A stretch of 64,000 bases of DNA from contig BTPP01000003.1 of the NCBI GenBank assembly GCA_037102815.1, forward strand, positions 1,054,001 through 1,118,000. Direction: 5' to 3'. Positions 34,431 to 47,223 of this stretch are shown here, in pieces. This DNA comes from Neurospora intermedia (Eukaryota; Ascomycota; Sordariomycetes; Sordariales; Sordariaceae). The stretch's first letter is position 1. Each line of letters begins with the position of its first letter. The translations under genes were made by a program, and so were the position numbers. Below the pieces are notes generated by a model, which saw nothing but the letters and a program-made list of their open reading frames with translations, was not told the origin of the DNA and did no database searches.

Positions 34431-37079
34431 CTGTCGTGTACATATCCGTCCATTACCTGATACCCTGACAGGTAGGTAGGTGTAGTCTGAACGCGGCCGA
34501 CAGCTGACTTATCTGAACTCAGCAAGCATGCTTGTAGCATATGAGAACTCTCTCCGCGGAAGTACGACACTGAAGAGGTAGAAGGAAGACACGCTGAGTT
34601 TGAGGGCATATCTGACCACATGGTCAGGTCCTGGAGACTAGATCCAAAATCTGTCCCGATAAGCGCCATGTTTTCCTTCTGCGCTTCCCCCAAGTACATT
34701 TGGACTTATTGAGGAGTAAGTATAGACGAGAAACTGGATGCTTGAGGCATAAACAGCAGACACAAACGTCATGCAGTATACCATCCTTTACCAACCACTC
34801 ATATATACTATTGTAGCGCCTCAGCTGAGATGGTCAAGTACCTTGACGACCTTTTTGACTCGTCCAGAATCTAGGTAACAGTACTATAGTTTTTTTTTTT
34901 TTTTTAAGGTTGTTCCTCGGGAGATTGCAAGTTACCTAGTGGATAAGAGTTTCGCTTTTATCAGACTAGACGGCGCCTAGATAAAGTCCATGCTTCACTG
35001 CGCTCGTGGCAGGACCAGCGCGTGATGGCTGCGATGCCTCTTGACCTGTGTCTCATCTGCCGTCATCCACGAGGGTTAGAGACACCCGAACATGCCGAAT
35101 ATGAATCGAGGCGGTGGAACTAGGTTGTAATCAGAGAGGGCGAGTTGCGAACTTTGTTCATTGGTTCTCATGATGTTGGGTTGAAAGGCGGTATTTCTTG
35201 AAGTTACGTTGTCTTCAAGCCCCCAAAGCGGTCATAGAAGCGGTGATGCTAACGCGGCGGTAGGGAATAATTTCAAACCCGCCATCTTCCTCTTTATGAC
35301 GTGCCCCCTTGCAGCTTGCCTCTCGATCTGTGGTACGTATCTCAAACCCCTACAACTCCAACTGGGACATGCAAGGGGGGGCAGAATCGACAATCCTTTT
35401 TTTTTTATACGTGTCCGGCGGCCAACATGTTTAATTTCCCCTGTCAATAACCAACGAATGTTTTGAGGCCGCCTTTGATACGTTCATGATCCGGTCACTG
35501 ATTTTGTCATTGCATCCTGGTTCCTATCCTCATAATCCCTCTTGTCCATCCTATGCCATTTGCAGGGCTTCCACTGCATGCTGATACTAAGTAGGTCCTA
35601 TGATTAATACACAGTGCAGTGTCGAATTTGCCATTCTACCTATCAGAGCACTTCTAGGTACGTGCGTGAGGTATGTATGTACAACTACATCGCATATCTC
35701 ACCACATTGACCCCGGAGGTCGATCAAGTTGTCTTCGTCCCTCTCCAGCGCAGCAGATGCAGATTTTGCCAAATTTGAGGTTGGACTGATGCGTTTGGAT
35801 GTGTGGTCGGTGGAAACTCCACAAGCGCATTGCCTAACCCTGCGCGGAGTTGACCACACGGAGTATCTTTCCCTCTTCGGTGCTTCAGTTGCCAACCACC
35901 GAAGCAAGATCGTGGACAGAGGAGGAAGAGGAACCTGCAGACCGTGGTGATAGATTGAAACGCAGCGCGGAAAAACGGGACTGAGCAACGAGTTAGGAGA
36001 GGACAAGTACCAGACTGAAACAGGTGTTGTTGGGCGGCTGTCACAAGCCTTCGTCGACTGAGAGTTTTGAACCCCGCTGCCTCTGGTCCCAGGCCAACAC
36101 CCGGACTCGCTCGGCGAGCAGTTCTACCTCTAGGAGTTGGGTCGGACCTGCCCTTTCACTTTTCTACATACACTACATACATACCTACCTCTAGCCTAAT
36201 AGCGTCCTGTCTCGCGCTTTTGACTGGACGACGTTGGCTTGATGACCCTGAAAACGAGGGTCGGTCCCGTCTCCGCCCGCTACCTAGGAGGTCATTTTTG
36301 CCCCACTTCTTGACAGCCTGCCCGAGTGGGTTTCTCGAGTTCTGGCACTGTCTCTTCGGGCGAGTAACGCCTTTCACTCGTTACGACAAGGGCCAAACAG
36401 AAGAGACAGCGCGCACGGCGAGCATCTGTATCAGGAAGCGCGGGGCGGAGCCTTTTAGGTGTGCAGTGCTTTTTGGGCACAAGTGCAAGCCTCCATTCAT
36501 ACAGGGCAGCCCGTTCAGGTTGTCGTCGGTTCGGGTTTCGTGGTCGGTGCCTTCACCTTCGACTAGCACCGGCAAGTGGAATTCTTAATGCTGGGCTTCT
36601 CCCACCCAGAATGGAAGGCCCCTCTCCCGCTACGCTTTAGACTCCCGTCTTACCCCGCGACCTTTTTAGCTGCCACCACAACCATCGGAGTCTGACAGAC
36701 AGCACATTACTATCCGCCGCCTTCTTTGAAGTCGTTTATAACTTAAGTAGCTCTCCCGCGGCCGGGGGCATATCGGTACTCTCTACAAAACACCTGCACG
36801 AAGCGACGACGTCAGATACCGTGTACATACCCGGCGACCGCAACATCTGCAGCGGCCGTGACAGCGCCGATCTCCCAACACAGACGCGACCGACGATCGG
36901 GACGAGAGCCCCGCGAGCGACACGATACTGTGATCGCGCACGGGCAGTACTCTAGGAAAAGCAACATAGCAGCCATCGACAACGACCCGGTCCGAGGCGA
37001 CCTGTATATCATATTTGCATCACATCCAGCCTGGCAACTGGCGTTTTGAGTGCTCGCTACTCGTGGAGCAAGAGGCAAC
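33211..37079. other. Gene-poor region upstream of sch9
   Basis: 3.9 kb without a supported gene. It holds T tracts (34373-34381, 34387-34428, 34890-34905) and many copies of an ACCTACCTCTAG-type motif (33217, 33481, 34061, 36126, 36183). Open frames of up to 173 codons (36067-36588) have no domain content. The right end is probably the distal sch9 promoter. Confidence 0.5.
34387..34428. repeat. T tract, 42 nt
   Basis: An uninterrupted T run preceded six bases earlier by nine T. Its flanks do not resemble those of the 59-nt tract at 8811. Confidence 0.9.
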
Positions 37080-37237
37080 ATGTCAGGCCCCGCCGAAAGT
37101 GCTGCCGGACAGACCGCGCCCGCTAGCCATTCCGCCGGTTCTCACGGTCACGGCCACGGCCACGGTCACGGTCACGGTCACGGCGCCGGAGGTTTCGACC
37201 TGCTCAAAAGGGCAACGCAGGCCATGATGTCGTCCAG
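37080..37237 (+). CDS. Probable upstream first coding exon of sch9 (His-Gly repeat exon)
   Basis: The ATG at 37080 opens 52 codons, closed by a consensus donor (AG then GTAAGTGT). It encodes MSGPAESAAGQTAPASHS, a HGHGHGHGHGHGHG run, then GGFDLLKRATQAMMSS. It ends in phase 2. Acceptors at CAG 39056 and CAG 39059 have the matching phase and would lead in frame into the Sch9 N-terminus (PAATEEDGSDQIG...). That implies an intron of about 1.8 kb, long for a fungus. The exon could instead belong to an unrelated small transcript. The join is inference from phase only. Confidence 0.55.
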
Positions 37238-39033
37238 GTAAGTGTGCGGCTTTCCTGTACACAAGGAGTTGGACGCATGGAGATTATCACTCATCCGAGC
37301 CCTTCTACCTATCCTGTATACCCAAGCACCTTTCCATGCCCTTCTGGGCCCTCGTTTCGTTGCACAATGCCTGTCGTTGGAGTTCCACTGCTCTGGAAGT
37401 CCCAATTACAAATCGCATTTGCTCCAATCAGGGCACCCTACTTTACCCTTATCATTGCCGGCTTCCGTTGGGCTTCTGGAAGCCCGAGCATCGTTTAGCC
37501 ACAATCTACTCGACGGCCAGACTTTAAGGGTTTTTGCCGTTATTGTGGTGTAGGTGTTATCCCAAGGACCCTGAGATCCGATCCAGGTTCTGGGCGCCTA
37601 CACCTGCGCTGTCAAATATGGCCGTCCAAAAGTCGGTATGAAAGCTGGATGCACTCTATTCGAGGCAGTCAGCGTGGGCGTTGCGGTGGTAACATCAAGG
37701 TGTTGTCAGCGGACTCGAGTTGACGCTCAGCCACCCAAATGATGTTATTTGGATGTCGCAAATCGATTTTCCCCCCTTTCCCCAAACCCAGTTCTCGATG
37801 TCATACCTGATGGTGCTGCCAGGCAGTAACAGAAACACCCTTTCTTTTGCTTCTCCACCACCATCAAGAACTCGCAAAGGCCATCAGCTCATGGCTCCAT
37901 CACGACGTCCTTCCCCCTTTCTCTGCTGGAGTCCCGGCCGTCACCGTTTGGACAGCCCTTTGCATCACGTTGAGTCAGGCTAGCGCCGTCATCGCTATAA
38001 ATCAGCGGATCTCCGTCCAGACAGGGCGGGACCAATCCCAGGGTAGGGCCCCGCCTACCGGAAACTCCCTTGTGCTGGCTTCTGGCACACTGGCACACCA
38101 TAGGTGCATCGGCGTGCGGATATGCCGCATCAGCGTCCCCTTTGGCAATGCGAAGCCGCTGTGTTACGTTTCCTGAGTCCTGCCAGGTGCTGGAGGGTCT
38201 GCGGTGGTGATAGGTGCACAGCCTGAGGTTACTGGAGTTACAGAGGCAGCGAGGATTGACATCCTGAGTGGTCTGACTCGCTGACTGATGTCCACGATGC
38301 CCACGAAATGCCCTGATCTTTTTCCACCCACCCCTCCGGTCTTCCCCCCCTTCTGTCCGACCTGATCTTCTCGGGGCCTTGGAACTGGGCAAGTACCCGC
38401 TCTGTGTGCCTCTACATAGTTGTGGACCTGCTTGTGGCTCGAGGGCCAGGCACCCCACCCATCCTAATCGGCGGCAACCCACATGGCAAGCATCAAGGGT
38501 ACTTTGCTGTACATCCTCGCTCGTTTGAAACCGATTTTTTTTTCTAGTTTTTCTTAGTATTTTTTTCTTTTTTTTTCTCGGCTCGAGAAAGCAACGGGTT
38601 CTGTCGTTTCCAGGCGCTTTTGCCTTGTTGCCTTGGATAGTGCTTTGACTGGCTTTGCACTTTGAACAGGCTCGAACAGGGAAGCGTCTCTCTGGGCTTC
38701 TGGCTTTGGGACGATCCCTTTTGAGCAAACCAGATAATTCCCCGGTTGCTCTCGTCATCGATGCCCTGTATATCCACCCCTCCGCCTGGGACAGCTCATC
38801 AGGGGCAAGCTCACTGGCTTCACTACCCCCAGCCCACTCAATTTCACGCAACTATCCATCATGAGTTAGCGGATTTCCCACCACGAACGACGGCTTTTTT
38901 TGTTTCTTTCCGCTACATACCAAACCATACCCGACCTCACCTCTGTTTCCCCTCACCCCCACAGCATTTTTTTTTCGCCCCATCAAAGCTTAATACTCCT
39001 GTCATCTTGTGTACTGTCTAGACTTCTATCATC
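37238..39033. other. Putative sch9 long intron or 5' UTR
   Basis: Pyrimidine-rich on the + strand (T and C runs at 38536-38578 and 38887-39020). A 320-codon antisense open frame (37889-38851) has no domain and is rejected. A second promoter for a shorter Sch9 is possible just before 39034. Confidence 0.45.
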
Positions 39034-41817
39034 ATGGAAGATATTAACAAGCGCAGCAGGCCTGCCGCAACCGAGGAGGACGGATCGGACCAGATCGGCT
39101 TAGACTCACCACGCTCAGGGGTCGCAACCCCGCAGCCTGATCTCCATGACAAGCGGCTGCCGGGCATCATGAGCTATTTCAACCAGGTTCGTTCCCAAAG
39201 CTCCTTTTCGCGCTTCCTGCCCTTTAAGGCGAACGAGCAAACCACAGCTGCCTCCGAAGCCGTTGCGCCTCAGACCGAGGAACCTCCTCGGGCTAGCCTC
39301 ACCCCTCGGCTCCCATTGAGTGCCGTTGAACAGGAAACACACAGTGTCTCGGGAGACGAGGGATCACTTCTGGCTCACGAGGCTTTGGGGTCCGTGGCAG
39401 ATGGCACACCGCCAGCAGATGACCAAATGCACCCATACCCAACCCCTCCCACGTCGCAACGGTCATCGGTGCGCAACTTCAAGGGCGACGCGGGCAGTGA
39501 GAAGCCAAGAGATGCTACTCCCCCTCCAAGCTCACGACCAGCCAGCCTTCATCAAATGAACGTGCCGGACGGTGGGAGGGGAATCGGTGTTGCGCGTAGG
39601 TCGTCGCTGCTGGCGCCCTTGACGGCCACAGTTGATGGTTCGAGCGTGCCCGCACCTCATCTGTCAAATCCTGCTAGTCCTGCCCCCAATGTCCCAAATT
39701 CCACGAGTTGGTTGCGCGGTAGTTCTGGAGAACCAGAAGACCTTTCCTATTCGTCTCCGTCTGTTGCGCATCTTACGAAGCTAACAGATGTGACTGCTAC
39801 AAAGAGCGGTGCTTCTACCCCGACACGCGCGCTTTCGACCACCCAACCGTCGCAAAGTGAGGAAAAGCAGCCCGAGGAGACGAGCAGGACGAACAGCGAA
39901 GGAAGTACTGAGAGGGAAACCCGCACAGCATCTCAAACACCAACGCCCTCCACGTCTTCTGGAGGAGCGCCAGCATCGAGGGGAAAGCTTACAATCAAGG
40001 TCGGAGAAGCACGGGGTTTGAGGAGGTGCCGAGATCCATATGTGGTCGTAGTCTTTCAGCGAAGCGAGCTGATTTCGCCAGGCCCTCGCCGTGCGGCTGA
40101 AAATGACGATGACGCCGCAATCGCAGCCGTCCAGACAGGCGGAATCCCTATTCAGCGTCAAAGCAGTGACTCCGGCCGACCGATGGCAATTCCCATGCGA
40201 AGTCGGCAGAGTAGCAACACAAGTCTTACCGACTTCAACACGTTTCGGAGGCGCAACTCGTCCCAATCTCGGCGGTCTTTCACTAATCCCACCTGGGACG
40301 CTGAGGCCGTTTTGTAAGTGACTCGATACGTGGGGTTATGCTTGGAATACTGACCAGTCTCTAGTGATGTGGTAGACTCGGACATGCTTGTCGACATCTC
40401 CGTATATGGCCAAGGGCCATCTGGTGAGGAGTTTCTTGGACACGTCGACTTCCAGGCCAACAAAGTCGAGCCAATTCGAGGTTGGTTTCCCCTGCAAGGC
40501 CATGCCGACACTATGGCCGAGAATGCGCCGACGGGCGAACTTTACGTCGAAGCGCACTACCAAAGAGCCGAACAGAAGCATTTTGGTCCCGAGGACTTCC
40601 AGATTCTCCGACTTATCGGAAAAGGCACATTCGGTCAGGTGTATCAGGTTCGAAAGAAGGACACCGGTCGGATCTATGCTATGAAGGTCCTGTCGAAGAA
40701 GGTGATTGTCCAGAAGAAAGAGGTGGCACATACAGTGGGCGAGCGCAACATCTTGGTCCGTACGGCCATGTCCGACTCGCCGTTTATTGTGGGGCTGAAG
40801 TTTTCCTTCCAAACACCATCGGATCTTTATCTTGTGACGGATTACATGTCAGGTGGAGAGCTATTTTGGCACTTGCAGAAGGATGGCAAGTTCGAGGAGA
40901 AGCGCGCAAAGTTCTACATTGCGGAGCTCATCCTTGCGATCCAACACCTACACGAAAATGACATTGTGTACCGCGATCTCAAGCCGGAGAACATCCTTCT
41001 GGACGCCAATGGCCACATCGCTCTCTGCGATTTCGGTCTTTCCAAGGCCAATCTGACGAAGAACGACACCACAAACACTTTCTGTGGTACAACCGAGTAC
41101 CTAGCACCCGAAGTCCTTCTCGATGAGGCTGGTTACACGAAGATGGTCGATTTTTGGTCTCTGGGCGTTCTCGTTTTCGAGATGTGCTGCGGCTGGAGTC
41201 CATTTTATGCTGAAGACACGCAACAGATGTACAAGAACATCGCCTTTGGCAAGGTTAGATTCCCGCGCGACACACTTTCTTTGGAAGGCCGAAATTTCGT
41301 AAAGGGACTTCTAAACCGAAACCCCAAGCACCGCCTGGGCGCTACCGACGATGCCGAGGAGTTGAAGAGGCATGCCTTTTTCGCCGATATCGACTGGGAT
41401 GCGCTCTCCAAGAAGCTCATTACACCACCTTTTAAGCCGCAGCTCAAGAGTGACACCGATGTGTCATATTTTGACCCTGAATTCACGAATGCGCTCAACG
41501 CCAATGGATCACTCAATGAGCGTGCAGCTGCGCTAGCCAGAGGCTATGCCACGTCCACTCCGCTCTCACCTTCTGTACAAGCCAACTTCCAAGGCTTTAC
41601 GTTTGTTGACGAAAGCGCGCTTGAGGAGAACATGCACGACCGTCACTATAACAGATACGAGGATGATGAAATGGACGACGTTGCGGACCGCCGGAGGACA
41701 GATGATTGGGATGACGTACATGGGGCCGACCAACGAGCTGCGAATCGAATGAGTGGTGTCGTTAAGTCTAACACGACTGAAGACCAGATGTTTGGCGCAA
41801 CCAACTTCGACCCTTGA
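39034..41817 (+). CDS. sch9: AGC-family protein kinase Sch9 with C2 domain
   Basis: Two exons (39034-40313, 40365-41817) give 910 residues from this ATG; a longer form may start at 37080. The N-terminal 310 residues are disordered and Ser/Pro-rich. A C2 domain follows (GKLTIKVGEARGLRRCRDPY to GELYVEAHYQ). The kinase has GKGTFGQVYQV, AMKVLSKK, YRDLKPENILLD, DFGLSK and the activation loop TFCGTTEYLAPE, the PDK1 site. The C-tail carries a turn motif (STPLSPSVQ) and a hydrophobic motif FQGFTF, the sites TORC1 phosphorylates in yeast. Sch9 couples nutrients to ribosome synthesis, growth and stress. C2 plus AGC kinase plus this tail is diagnostic. Confidence 0.94.
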
Positions 41818-44000
41818 ATGGCCTACGCCGCACAGTCTTTCTTTTGTTGCGGTAGCGAGTAATTTCCTCTGTCTGTTGGTTTCGATGTAGCTCTCCATTT
41901 CACCCGGCTTCAGATATGGTAGCGGTATAAGAAAGAAGAAAGATGGTCATTCTTTTTTTTTTTGTTCGTGCTGATGATGACTTCAACGAGCATCAACCAT
42001 GGCAAACATGCATATCTCAAACAAAAGATGGTTCAAATACAAATTGGTATATTATTCGGGTGTCTGGCTTGCAACTGAACAGCACACTTTCTAGGCGGGG
42101 CGTTAACGGTGGTTGATTGGTTGATTGATTGACTGATAGGGCGTTTCTGAGCCTGCTTGTTGAATGAAGCAGGAGTTTGCATCGCACGAGAAAGCATGAT
42201 TCAACAAGAAAGAAAGAAAGAAATAAGGGAAGGGAAGGGAAGTGTTTGAAGGCGATTGTATTGTGCGCGTCGGTTGCTTCTTTGGTGAAGCGTGGTTTTT
42301 GCGCTTACTGTCTGTCCTCGCTTGCTTGGTGTTGCTGTTGTCATAAAAGCTTCTGTTTCGGGCGGATGAGAAGAGAGATGCGTATTGTTTTGTACCCTGT
42401 CAGGATGATGAGATCGGTGAGCAGACATCAGCATACATATACGGGCAACTATGTATGTGATCAATGAGTGAGTGAAGTGAATGAGAGTGGAGTTTGTATC
42501 ATGTATTTTCCATCAACATAGCGCTACCTGATTGACAGAGTACCGAAGTACACCTGGCTTGTCAACGCACATTAGATGAAAAAAGATGCTGCTGGGCTTC
42601 AAGTTGTCTCTCTCTCTCTCAACCCGACAGGAGATCGGGAGAGATTGGATTATTACAGGAACATTATTCGAGCAAAGAAGTTTCTTGTCAATGTCATTTG
42701 CTTGTGTGAACTGTAGCGTCTACTGAAAAGCAACCGAACAACTGATAGTAGAACACATCAGAATACACTACATGAAGAGCATTGATACTGGGTTTGTACT
42801 TCGGGGTTGACTATCATTATGTCAAGCATTGAACGTCCAAGTACCAGAAAATAAAGCCCCTTTCGACTTGGTCCGTTTGACGGAAGAGTTTCCAAATTCT
42901 TCAAGGCCGTATTTCTCTTGCAAAGCTTCATGCAATTATCTTTTCCGTGCTACGGATAAGCAGGAATGAAAAGAGTTGTGAGTGTCACGGAACGGAGTTT
43001 GAGGGCTGACCTGCCAAAAGAACTGACGAAAGTCACTGCAGGAAGCTAGTCTGTTATCAGACGCAAGTGTTGAAGGTTCTCATGTGTAATGACAGATGGG
43101 ATTGGAAGCCCAAAGACCAGCTTGAAGCCCTGGGATTTGGTAGGTGCTGTCATGTGCCGTCACGGTGGTGATATTTGGGGATACGGGTCATGGTATTCAA
43201 AAAAAGAAAAAAATCAATAATAATAATAATAACAGCTCCTCCATTAGGTACTGTAAATAGCGTGTATGGGCAGATGTCAGAGAGGTGTTCGGCAGAGGGG
43301 ATATCTTATGTTTGAGAATGCAGACAGTATCATGACACCGGGTATGCAAGTACATGCTAGACACTGGCGCTGGCAAACTTTCAGAGAAAGAGGATGTATG
43401 GAGTTTACTGCCATTTACGTTGGCCGATCGAATGACCTCTAAGAGTTAGCCCGAGTTGCTCGCGTCCTGGTTGTTTATTGCATTGGTCTGAGGTTGACTC
43501 ATAGGATGTTAGAAAACATATACTGTGCTCGTCAGTCCTACAGCTCATGACTGCTTACACTGTAGATTGGAAAATTATACACGTAATTTTACTTCTCTAC
43601 AGACACATGGAGCTGGCTTCGTTCAACCAGTAATGGGCAAGAGATTCCTCTCCAGTCATGGAAGCGCCATGTGAAACATGCGCACGCCACCATCAAACCA
43701 TCATCAAGCCCATGTCGTGTCGGTAGTTGGCATTAGATGGAGAGCTGAGGAAGGAGAGGCTGGAAACGATGGGATGATCCGCGCATGGGATATATCAAGA
43801 CACTGGCTGGCTGGGAGGTATTGGTCGATCGCAACATCTGTTTCCATCTTTTTCGTAGACTTTTTTTTCCGTTTTCTCCTTTCCTTCTCAAAATCTCGGA
43901 TTTGGGTCTATTTCGAGAAGACTGGGTTCAAACGATGTCTGGATTAGATGATCGGGAGCGAAGTGACTGGATGAGTACCGAACGAGATGAGACGAGTCGC
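41818..44000. other. Convergent intergenic region
   Basis: 2.2 kb between the sch9 3' end (+) and the atp14 stop (-). It holds an (AAT)n microsatellite near 43214-43232 and a TC run near 42609. No gene supported. Confidence 0.6.
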
Positions 44001-44961
44001 TTAGTGGTGGGCACCCTCCTCCTCCTCCTCCTCAACGAGCCAGTCCTCGACAACGGCGGCGGGGGCAGCGGCATCGGCACCCTCCTGGCCTTCGACCTCG
44101 ACGGCCATGTTCTCGTACTCCTTCAGGCTGGAGGCGAGGTCGGCTTCCTCGGGGGACTTGGGGGGCTTGGGGAGGTTGAAGGTGGCAACCTGACCGACAG
44201 CATCGGACTCCTTGATGGGGGTGGGCTTGTACGCCTTGAGCTCCTTGAGGTAGAGCTCCTGGACGAAGTCGGCTAGATAAAAGAACACGGGCAAATGATG
44301 TCAGAACCAAGATGCGCAATAAGGGACGGACGGGCAAATGGATAGATAGGACACGTTGGCTGATTTATGTTGGGGCATTGAAAGGTTGGACGAGCTGTCG
44401 GGCGACGTGCGGCGAGGCAGGCTGGAGGAAATCGATGGCAGATGGAAGAGAACAGGATCGCGGGTCGTCTTTTAAAACAGTGACTCTTGTATAATCGAAT
44501 TGCTGACATTAAACGACATACATCGACCCAGGGATCGATGTAAAGGGTGTTGTTGTCGTTTCACATAAGCTAGTCGGGTGTCGTAACCGAGCTATCCCGG
44601 AAGGTGTTCGTAAAGTCGCCATCGAGGAGTCGGAACCGTATCGTACGCTAGTCGTCGTCCATGCCCGGAGCTATCCAACCTATCCGTCGACCCGAGGGTG
44701 TAAAGTGGTTTGGACACAAGAGAGAAAGGGACGTACCTCTCCGCGAGACGGTGGGCGCGATGAAGGTCCTCATCTGGGGGCGGGCAAGGCGGGCAACGGC
44801 CGCGACGGCCTGGCGGGCGCTCTGTGCGTTGATTAGCTCATTGTCCGATTCCGATTGCTGTCGCTGTCGGCCAGCCTTGGTGTTTCGATTCCGAGCTGCG
44901 ACCCGGCATCGATTGCGGCAGTCGCCCAGTAAAAAAGACGTACCGAAGTCCGGGAAAGCAT
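44001..44961 (-). CDS. atp14: Mitochondrial ATP synthase subunit H (Atp14)
   Basis: Three exons (44961-44944, 44821-44737, 44272-44001) give 124 residues. The first exon encodes MLSRTS; the second adds a basic, Ala/Arg-rich presequence (SARQAVAAVARLARPQMRTF, then IAPTVSRR). The mature part starts ADFVQELYLKELKAYKPTPI and continues QVATFNLPKPPKSPEEADLA. It ends in an acidic tail (DWLVEEEEEEGAHH). Atp14 is a small subunit of the F1Fo stator in fungi, in the mitochondrial inner membrane complex. The second intron, 464 nt, is long for this genome. The length and acidic end match the yeast subunit (124 residues in the precursor). Confidence 0.92.
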
Positions 44962-45767
44962 TTTGAATGTGCTGGGCGAGATGCGTGACGCTGCGAGGAG
45001 AGGTAGCGAACTGAAGGTCACGGTGGAGGTCGTTGCTTGCGAGACTTTTCAAAATATCCCGGTTGGACATCCATTGGAGGTTCTCGGGTCCGGCGTGCAC
45101 GGACGTTCTTTCACCCCTCCCACATGGGCCATGGCAGGTGTACCAAACGCCGATGCTGTCACGTGATATCAGTCATTGACCACAGGCATTTACCACGACT
45201 GAAAGGCGTGGAATCTACAAAAACGTTAAATGGAGGAAGTGGTCATATGAGATTCACTTAGTATCGATATAATGAACGCTGGTGCTCCGATTTCCAATGT
45301 CAAGTGTCAATGGTAGGACCTCATGGTTTTGCGGTTGATGAGGAGAAGCCAGGGTGGTGAGTGGGGACATCCCCAGTTTCCACTCTTTAGTCTGACATGA
45401 GGTTGGTCCAAAGTCGGCTTCCACTGTGTTCTTGTCATCACTGTTTGACCTCAACTCAAGCTTGTGTTTCATTATTGTACAATTACACAATGTTTCCATG
45501 GTTGTTGATATGTTATCAATGCACAGCTTTAACCACGTCTAGCCAGCGCCAACAAAGACTGTCACCACTTATCAGTAATGGATCAACATCAGACGACCGT
45601 ATCATCCCATCTCTTGCTAAACACAAGCCTCCTGTCTATAACTGGTATCTCTCAAACCATCATATGCCCTCAAGCCAACACGGGAAACTACCGCTGACTA
45701 TCTTCAAATGTTCATTTCCAAGCCAGCATAGCTATGCTTGCTGCTTTCTCACGACTCCTTCCCTTCC
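44962..45767. other. atp14 promoter region
   Basis: Between tandem minus-strand genes; no gene seen. A frame of 131 codons on + (45397-45792) has no domain content. Confidence 0.55.
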
Positions 45768-47223
45768 TTATACCCGGTTTCTTGGCTTGTAAGGTTGCCG
45801 ACCAACTGGATATCGCTGTTGATGAGTGAAGTTGTCACTTTTTCGGAAATGAGCACCACCCTGACGGCCGCGGCGGACGACTGCCCATGACTTGATAATG
45901 GCGTAGATACCAAAACAGACGGCTGCAACAATGCAATAAGCAATGACGGCCGAGTTGCTGGCATCGGTGAGTTTGAGGCCAAGACCACCGTTGACGACAG
46001 CAAGAATCAGGAGAATACGACCCCACCAGATGTGAGCATAACTGATCGCACCGCGTTCGCGGTACTTCACGAAGTATTTGTGGTGCATGATTCCGAGTAC
46101 TGGCTGGACAAGAAGGAGGAATACAATGGCTGTTCCGAGCTTGGTGTGTGTGTTGTTGAAGAGCTTTTTGCGAACTGTCAGCAGCTGTTGTTCACCCTTG
46201 TGTGCGGTTCAAGAACAAGCAAGAGCAAGCGCTTTACATACCATATTCCTTTCTTGCGCAACATGAATACCGAGGCCGAAGCCAATCCACATCATGAGGA
46301 AGGCAACGGTCTGCCAAACGGCGTGGGCAATCCAGCTTCCGGCTAGTGGCATGAGCATCGAGCCCAAGGGATAAAGAGCCGCAAAGGTGGCCGTCATGAT
46401 GCCAGAGTGTGCAACCAAAGCCGCATCCCTGCGCCTACCGCCAACAACAGGCGCGAATGGATTGCCAGGTCCTACAACATCTCCAGGATCGTCGCTGCCG
46501 CCTCCGCCGTTGCTGCCACCTCCGCCTCCGGTTTCCGGGTCTTCGGTATCTGCCTCGAGGAAGGGGTTACTGTCGGAAGAAATAGTCGCCTTGGTGAGAT
46601 CGAGTTGGAACTGGTCATGGTCATCATGCTGACTGATGCTTGCGCTCTTGCTCGTAGTCGCCAGAGATGACCCCGACTTCCACGCAGCAATCCATTTCGA
46701 CGCAGTGTCCGTCAGGCTGAGCGAGCCTCCGTTCCAAGTTTCACAGTTTGGGCAGACGACGTTTGCAACCATGACGCCATTTACCACTCCGCTGCCCGCA
46801 AGCAGACCCAAGGCTGCCGCCGAAGGACTGGTGTCCTCCTCTGGCATCGAATGCCCGGTGCCAAGGCGGGATGATAATGTCAGGTTACCCGTCCCATCTT
46901 GGTACATCACGAACATGTTGGACCCCTTCATTTGGTCGCCCGTGCCGAGAGCTACCCAGGAGTATATCGACGGCGCTTGGATTTGAAAATATATGTTGCC
47001 AGACCCCGAGTCGGCGGATGATTGGGGGATGCCAAAACGAAAACAGACATTGTCAGCACCGCTGGCGCAGTACTTTGGTGTGGTAGCATGGACCGCAATG
47101 CTGGCTACAGAATTCGTCCGTCCATGAGTATCAGACTGTTTGTGCGTGAGAATATGTGACGATGCTGAGATTGGACCTACCAATTAGCCCTGAGGCTAAC
47201 AGCGACATCTTAATGGTCTTCAT
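45768..47223 (-). CDS. Secreted/membrane DOMON (CDH-type cytochrome) plus cytochrome b561 protein
   Basis: Three exons (47223-47181, 47104-46242, about 46184-45768) give roughly 440 residues. MKTIKMSLLASGLIASIAVH is a signal peptide. The DOMON/CDH-cytochrome domain (residues 20-200) shows YCASGADNVCFRFGIP, YSWVALGTGDQMKGSNMFVM and a disulfide-type VVCPNCETWNGGSL. A Gly/Asp-rich linker follows, then five or six helices with b561 histidines: DAALVAHSGIMTATFAALYP, SWIAHAVWQTVAFLMMWIGF, NNTHTKLGTAIVFLLLVQPV and YAHIWWGRILLILAVVNGGL. Such proteins are thought to move electrons across membranes, for example for iron or extracellular redox enzymes. The start of exon 3 is uncertain: the CAG acceptor gives a usual 57-nt intron; a later AAAAAG would also keep frame. 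Confidence 0.82.

Noticed and set aside
34911-35000. A tRNA-like A-box (TTACCTAGTGGATAAGAG)
   Set aside because: No anticodon arm or T-arm at the right distance; the only B-box-like match is about 140 bp away.
36067-36588. A 173-codon plus-strand frame
   Set aside because: No domain content, no splice partners and mixed composition, so probably chance.
33211-37079. A hidden gene in the 3.9 kb gene-poor stretch
   Set aside because: I found no run of frames joinable by consensus introns that shows a recognisable motif.
37889-38851. A 320-codon open frame on the minus strand, upstream of sch9
   Set aside because: It is antisense to a pyrimidine-rich leader, has lysine runs copied from T tracts, and no domain or plausible fold.
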